NCBI GenBank assembly: GCA_041574955.1
Contig: JBFGNS010000066.1
Span: 1 to 22,726, forward strand
DNA length: 22,726 nt
DNA from: CALZJC01 sp041574955
Lineage (GTDB): Bacteria > Acidobacteriota > Thermoanaerobaculia > Multivoradales > JAHEKO01
Direction: 5' to 3'
In this document: positions 19,498 through 22,726 of the stretch, piece after piece
Numbering within the stretch: the stretch's first letter is position 1
Layout: the number at the start of each line of letters is the position of its first letter
The notes under the pieces: model-generated
Database searches by the model: none
Seen by the model: the letters and a program-made list of their open reading frames with translations, nothing else
What the model was told of the DNA's origin: nothing
Made by a program: the position numbers and the translations under genes

Positions 19498-20891
19498 GCG
19501 CCGACTACCGGCCGCAGGCGCTGTGCCTCGGGGAGGGCGACCTGTCGCTCGCCACCGACCTGTACCAGCTCACCATGGCCGCGGTGTACCATGGCCGCCG
19601 CCCGCCGGCAGGCGCCACTTTCGAGCTGTTCGTCCGGCGGCTGCCCGCGCGGCGCAACTTCCTGGTCTTCGCCGGCCTCGAGCAGGCGCTGGCCAGCCTG
19701 AGGGCGCTGCGCTTCAGCGGCGAGCAGCTCGACTACCTGCGGCGGCTGCCGCAGTTCGGCGGCGTCGAGCCGTCGTTCTTCGACGAGCTCGCCGGCTTCC
19801 GCTTCCGGGGCGAGGTCTGGGCGATGCGCGAGGGCAGCGTGTTCTTCCCCGGCGAGCCGGTGCTGCGGGTCACCGGCAGCCTTCTCGAGGCGCAGCTGGT
19901 GGAGACCGTGCTGCTGTCGATCGTCAACTTCCAGACCGCCATCGCCAGCAAGGCGGCGCGCATCCGGCTGGCGGCCGGCGATGCGCAGCTGGCCGAGTTC
20001 GGGGGCCGTCGGGCGCACGGGCCGCAGGCCGCCACCTGGGTCGCCCGTGCCGCCTGGCTGGCGGGCTTCGACTCGACCTCCAACGTGCTGGCCGGACAGC
20101 GGCTGGGTGTGCCGGTGGTGGGCACGATGGCGCACAGCTTCGTCATGTCGTACGGCGGCGAGCGGGAGGCGTTCGCCCGCTTCGCCGAGCGGTTTCCCGA
20201 GCACTCGATCCTGCTGGTCGACACCTACGACAGCCTCGACGGCGTGCGCAAGGCGATCGAGCTCGGGCCGCGGCTGAAAGGCGTGCGGCTCGACAGCGGT
20301 GACCTGGCAGCGCTGGCCTTCGAGGCACGGCGCCTGCTGGATGCCGCCGGCCTGACCGAGACGCGCGTGTTCGCCTCTGGCGATCTGGACGAGAACCGCA
20401 TCACCGAGCTGCGAGCGGCGGGCGCGCCGATCGACGCCTTCGGCGTCGGCACGCGGCTGGCAACCTCGTCCGACACGCCGTATGTCGGCGGTATCTACAA
20501 GCTGGTCGAGGTGGAGGAGAACGGCCGCGCCGTACCGCGCTTCAAGGACAGCCCGGGCAAGACGACCTACCCCGGCAAGAAGCAGGTCGAGCGGCGGCTG
20601 AGCGGCGGTCGGATGACCGCCGACCGGGTGCTGGCGCACGGTGCCGCCGGCGGCGACGGCGAGCCGCTGCTCGAGCAGGTGATGCGTGACGGCGAGCCGG
20701 TGGCGGCTCGCGGGCTGAGCGAGGCGCGGCGGCACTGCCGGCGCGAGCTGACACGGCTGCCGGAGGAGCTGGCCACCCTGGCGCCGCCGCCGCGCGCCTA
20801 CCCGGTCCAGATCGACCGGTCGCTCGAGCGGCTGCTTGAGCGCGAGCGCTCGCGGGTGGCGGCGCAGAGCCCCAGCCAGGGGAGCGGCTAA
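19494..20891 (+). CDS. pncB: nicotinate phosphoribosyltransferase
   Basis: This enzyme converts nicotinate and PRPP to nicotinate mononucleotide, the entry step of NAD salvage (Preiss-Handler route). The TTG at 19494 overlaps the rsmD stop and gives 465 residues. Seen: TDLYQLTM at 21-28, FELFVRRLPARRNFLVFAG, EFGGRRAHGP, the GTMAHS segment whose His214 should be the phosphorylated histidine, GVRLDSGDL, and the phosphate loop FGVGTRLATS near 314-323. The first ATG (19574) lies within the DLYQLTM motif and would cut it, which supports the TTG start. It faces rex convergently with only 7 bases between the two stop codons, and it is functionally close to the NAD(H)-linked genes beyond. Confidence 0.93.
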   Translation: MSADYRPQALCLGEGDLSLATDLYQLTMAAVYHGRRPPAGATFELFVRRLPARRNFLVFAGLEQALASLRALRFSGEQLDYLRRLPQFGGVEPSFFDELAGFRFRGEVWAMREGSVFFPGEPVLRVTGSLLEAQLVETVLLSIVNFQTAIASKAARIRLAAGDAQLAEFGGRRAHGPQAATWVARAAWLAGFDSTSNVLAGQRLGVPVVGTMAHSFVMSYGGEREAFARFAERFPEHSILLVDTYDSLDGVRKAIELGPRLKGVRLDSGDLAALAFEARRLLDAAGLTETRVFASGDLDENRITELRAAGAPIDAFGVGTRLATSSDTPYVGGIYKLVEVEENGRAVPRFKDSPGKTTYPGKKQVERRLSGGRMTADRVLAHGAAGGDGEPLLEQVMRDGEPVAARGLSEARRHCRRELTRLPEELATLAPPPRAYPVQIDRSLERLLERERSRVAAQSPSQGSG

Positions 20892-20898
20892 GGGCAGG

Positions 20899-21537
20899 CT
20901 AGGCCACGCCCCGCGGTCCGAGAAAGAAGCCCAGCTCCTCGAGGTTGAGCCGCAGATCGACGTTCTTGGTCTGCACGCGGGGGTCGAGCTTGAGCCGCAC
21001 CGGGGCGAAGTTGAGCACCGCCCGTACGCCGGCGTCGGCTAGCGCCGTGTAGTTGCGCTGGGCCGCTTCGGCCGGCACCGTCAGCACGCCGATCTCCGAG
21101 CCGGTGTCGGCGACCACCGCGGCCAGCTCGGCGATGTCGTGCACCTGCAGGTGGCCGACGGTCGAGCCGATCTTCTGGTGGTCGTTGTCGAAGCCCGCAA
21201 CCACCGTGTAGCCGCCGTCGTTGAACCCGATGTGGCAGGCCAGGGCGCTGCCCAGGTTGCCCATGCCGACCACCACGATGCGGTGCGGCCGGTCGAGGCT
21301 CAGCAGCCTGGCGAGCCGCGCGCTGAGCTGCGAGACGTCGTACCCGACGCCGCGGATGCCGAACTCGCCGAACTGGGTCAGGTCCTTGCGGATCTGGGTC
21401 GCCGACAGCCTGAACTGCTTCGCCAGCTGCTTCGACGACACGCGCTGGACCCCGCTCTGCTCGAGCCGGCGCAGACAGCGCAGGTAGATCGACAGCCGGT
21501 TGAGGGTCGCCGGAGGGACAGCGGCGGAATCGGGCAT
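20899..21537 (-). CDS. rex: redox-sensing transcriptional repressor Rex
   Basis: Rex represses fermentative and respiratory genes and leaves DNA when the NADH/NAD+ ratio rises. The 212-residue protein fits the family. Seen: an N-terminal winged helix (about 10-80) with LSIYLRCLRRLEQSG, VSSKQLAKQF and IRKDLTQFGEFGIRGVGY; a Rossmann domain with Gly91-x-Gly93-x2-Gly96 (VVGMGNLGSAL); and the C-terminal swapped helix region with NVDLRLNLEELGFF. It starts 43 bases after the nuoN stop on the same strand, so it is probably the last gene of a complex I operon and could sense the product of that enzyme's activity. I see no typical Rex operator (TTGTGA-type inverted repeat) in the 43-base gap. Confidence 0.95.
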   Translation of the reverse strand: MPDSAAVPPATLNRLSIYLRCLRRLEQSGVQRVSSKQLAKQFRLSATQIRKDLTQFGEFGIRGVGYDVSQLSARLARLLSLDRPHRIVVVGMGNLGSALACHIGFNDGGYTVVAGFDNDHQKIGSTVGHLQVHDIAELAAVVADTGSEIGVLTVPAEAAQRNYTALADAGVRAVLNFAPVRLKLDPRVQTKNVDLRLNLEELGFFLGPRGVA

Positions 21538-21580
21538 CGGCGGTTGCTCGCGTCGGTCGGTGGGCGCCTCCCGGGCGTGC

Positions 21581-22726
21581 TCAGGACGGCAGCGAGCGCG
21601 AGGCCTGGGCGATCCAGTCGAGCAGCCGCCCGGGCACGAGACCCAGCAGCAGGCTGCCGGCGGCGGCCAGCACCGCCGCCAGCCCGCCCCAGCCGTCAGC
21701 CAGGCGGGCGGTGGGCTGCCGGACCTCGGGCTGCATGTAGAGGCTGTAGATCACGCGCAGGTAGTAGTAGACACCGACCAGGCTGGCCAGGATGCCGACC
21801 ACCGCCAGCCACAGCTGGCCGGCGCGGATGGCGTGGGAGAACACCAGGTACTTGCCGACGAAGCCGAGGGTCGGCGGGATGCCGCCGAGCGACAGCATGC
21901 AGGTCGCCAGGCAGGCGCCGAGCAGCGGGCGGCGGTAGCCCCAGCCACCGAGGTCGGCGATCAGGTGCTGCTCTCCCGGCGCGGGGTAGAGCATGCCGAC
22001 CACCGCGAAGGCACCGGCGTTCATCAGCGCGTAGGCCAGCAGGTAGGTCAGCACCGGCTCCCACGAGCTGCCGTCGAGCGAAGCCAGCGGGATCAGCAGG
22101 TAGCCCATGTGGGCGACGCCCGAGTAGGCGAGCATGCGCTTGATATCGGTCTGCACCAGCGCCATCAGGTTGCCGGCGACCATCGACAGCACCGCCAGGC
22201 CGGCCACCAGGTCGGCCCAGCGCTCGGCTTCTACGCCCGCCGCGGCCACCGTCAGCAGCCGCACCAGAACCACCGCACTGGCGGCCTTCGGCGCCACCGA
22301 CAGGAAGGCGACGAACGGCGACGGCGCGCCCTGGTAGGCGTCCGGCGCCCAGGAATGAAACGGTGCCAGGCTCATCTTGAAGGCGAAGCCGGCCACCAGC
22401 AGCAGCATGCCGAGGGTGACCAGCCAGGGGTGCCCGACGGTGCCGCCGGCGAGCGCCGCCGCGATGCGGTCGAAGCCGGTGGCACCGGTCTCGCCGTAGA
22501 TCAGCGCGATGCCGTACAGCACGAACGCGCTGACGAAAGCGCCCATCAGGAAGTACTTGAGCGCCGCCTCGGTGGCGATAGCCACGCGCCGGTGGTAGCC
22601 GGCCAGGCTGTAGAGGCAGATCGACAGCAGCTCGAGGGCCAGGAACAGGGTGAGCAGCTCGCGCGCCCGCACCATCAGCAGCAGCCCGGCGGCGCACCAC
22701 AGCAGCAGGGCGTGATACTCGCCGCC
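21581..22726 (-). CDS. nuoN: NADH-quinone oxidoreductase subunit N (5' end cut off by window)
   Basis: NuoN is one of the three antiporter-like proton-pumping subunits in the membrane arm of complex I. The frame is open to the right edge; 381 residues are visible, and about 100 N-terminal residues are missing compared with the usual 470-490. Seen: GEYHALLLW at the edge; the TM5 glutamate in LFLALELLSICLYSLAGY (codon near 22631-22633); the TM7 lysine in ALKYFLMGA (22556-22558); FKMSLAPFHSWAPDAYQGAP with its buried lysine; and KRMLAYSGVAHMGYLL. Multiple hydrophobic helices continue to the end. It should be the last gene of a nuo operon that lies beyond the window, followed by rex. Confidence 0.96.
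   Translation of the reverse strand, partial: GGEYHALLLWCAAGLLLMVRARELLTLFLALELLSICLYSLAGYHRRVAIATEAALKYFLMGAFVSAFVLYGIALIYGETGATGFDRIAAALAGGTVGHPWLVTLGMLLLVAGFAFKMSLAPFHSWAPDAYQGAPSPFVAFLSVAPKAASAVVLVRLLTVAAAGVEAERWADLVAGLAVLSMVAGNLMALVQTDIKRMLAYSGVAHMGYLLIPLASLDGSSWEPVLTYLLAYALMNAGAFAVVGMLYPAPGEQHLIADLGGWGYRRPLLGACLATCMLSLGGIPPTLGFVGKYLVFSHAIRAGQLWLAVVGILASLVGVYYYLRVIYSLYMQPEVRQPTARLADGWGGLAAVLAAAGSLLLGLVPGRLLDWIAQASRSLPS

Noticed and set aside
20821..20854. Palindromes CGCTCGAGCG and CGCGAGCGCTCGCG near the end of pncB, as a possible terminator for the convergent pair
   Set aside because: They lie inside the coding sequence, arise from Leu-Glu-Arg-Ser codons of a helix, and no T-tract follows on either strand. 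A terminator role remains possible but is not supported.
20892..20898. Search for an intrinsic terminator between pncB and rex
   Set aside because: The gap is only 7 bases and holds no hairpin or T-run.
21538..21580. Rex operator between nuoN and rex
   Set aside because: No inverted repeat resembling TTGTGA-N6-TCACAA is present.

Overview
The window is about 70% G+C and densely packed with housekeeping genes. Fifteen genes run on the + strand up to base 20891 and two run on the - strand after that. GTG and TTG starts are common and several genes overlap by 4 bases. I see no tRNA, rRNA, CRISPR array, insertion sequence, phage gene or sign of recent transfer. Gene content fits a high-GC Gram-negative-type chromosome, perhaps Acidobacteriota. 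That placement rests on a response regulator with a conserved helical tail next to valS, a DHH-CBS-nucleotidyltransferase fusion, and a small Hfq. It is an inference that I could not test against a database.

Left part (1-2337): the 3' part of a B12-dependent acyl-CoA mutase catalytic subunit, a separate cobalamin-binding subunit that seems to have its own promoter, and an orphan receiver-domain protein. The mutase belongs to the methylmalonyl-CoA mutase family. The residue aligned with the carboxylate-binding Arg207 is Gln, which points to an isobutyryl-CoA-type substrate.

Middle part (2338-15534): valS; a biotin-protein ligase without repressor domain; an unrecognised coiled protein; a GC-rich intergenic stretch with hairpins; comEC; miaA overlapping hfq, with a promoter-like sequence inside miaA; a lipoprotein with a helical-repeat region and an S-layer-homology-like end; a CDP-alcohol phosphatidyltransferase; and dnaE with an intact PHP metal site.

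Right part (15576-22726): a chain linked by 4-base overlaps, consisting of an 889-residue DHH/CBS/tRNA nucleotidyltransferase fusion, a secreted protein of unknown function, rsmD and nicotinate phosphoribosyltransferase. It converges on rex and nuoN on the - strand. These last three genes bring together NAD salvage, NADH sensing and NADH oxidation (complex I).

No wholly new multi-gene system is evident. The best leads are the substrate of the acyl-CoA mutase, the nuoN-rex-pncB redox cluster, the tRNA-end fusion enzyme, the two recurrent unknown proteins, and the promoter signals at mcmA2-like, miaA and hfq.
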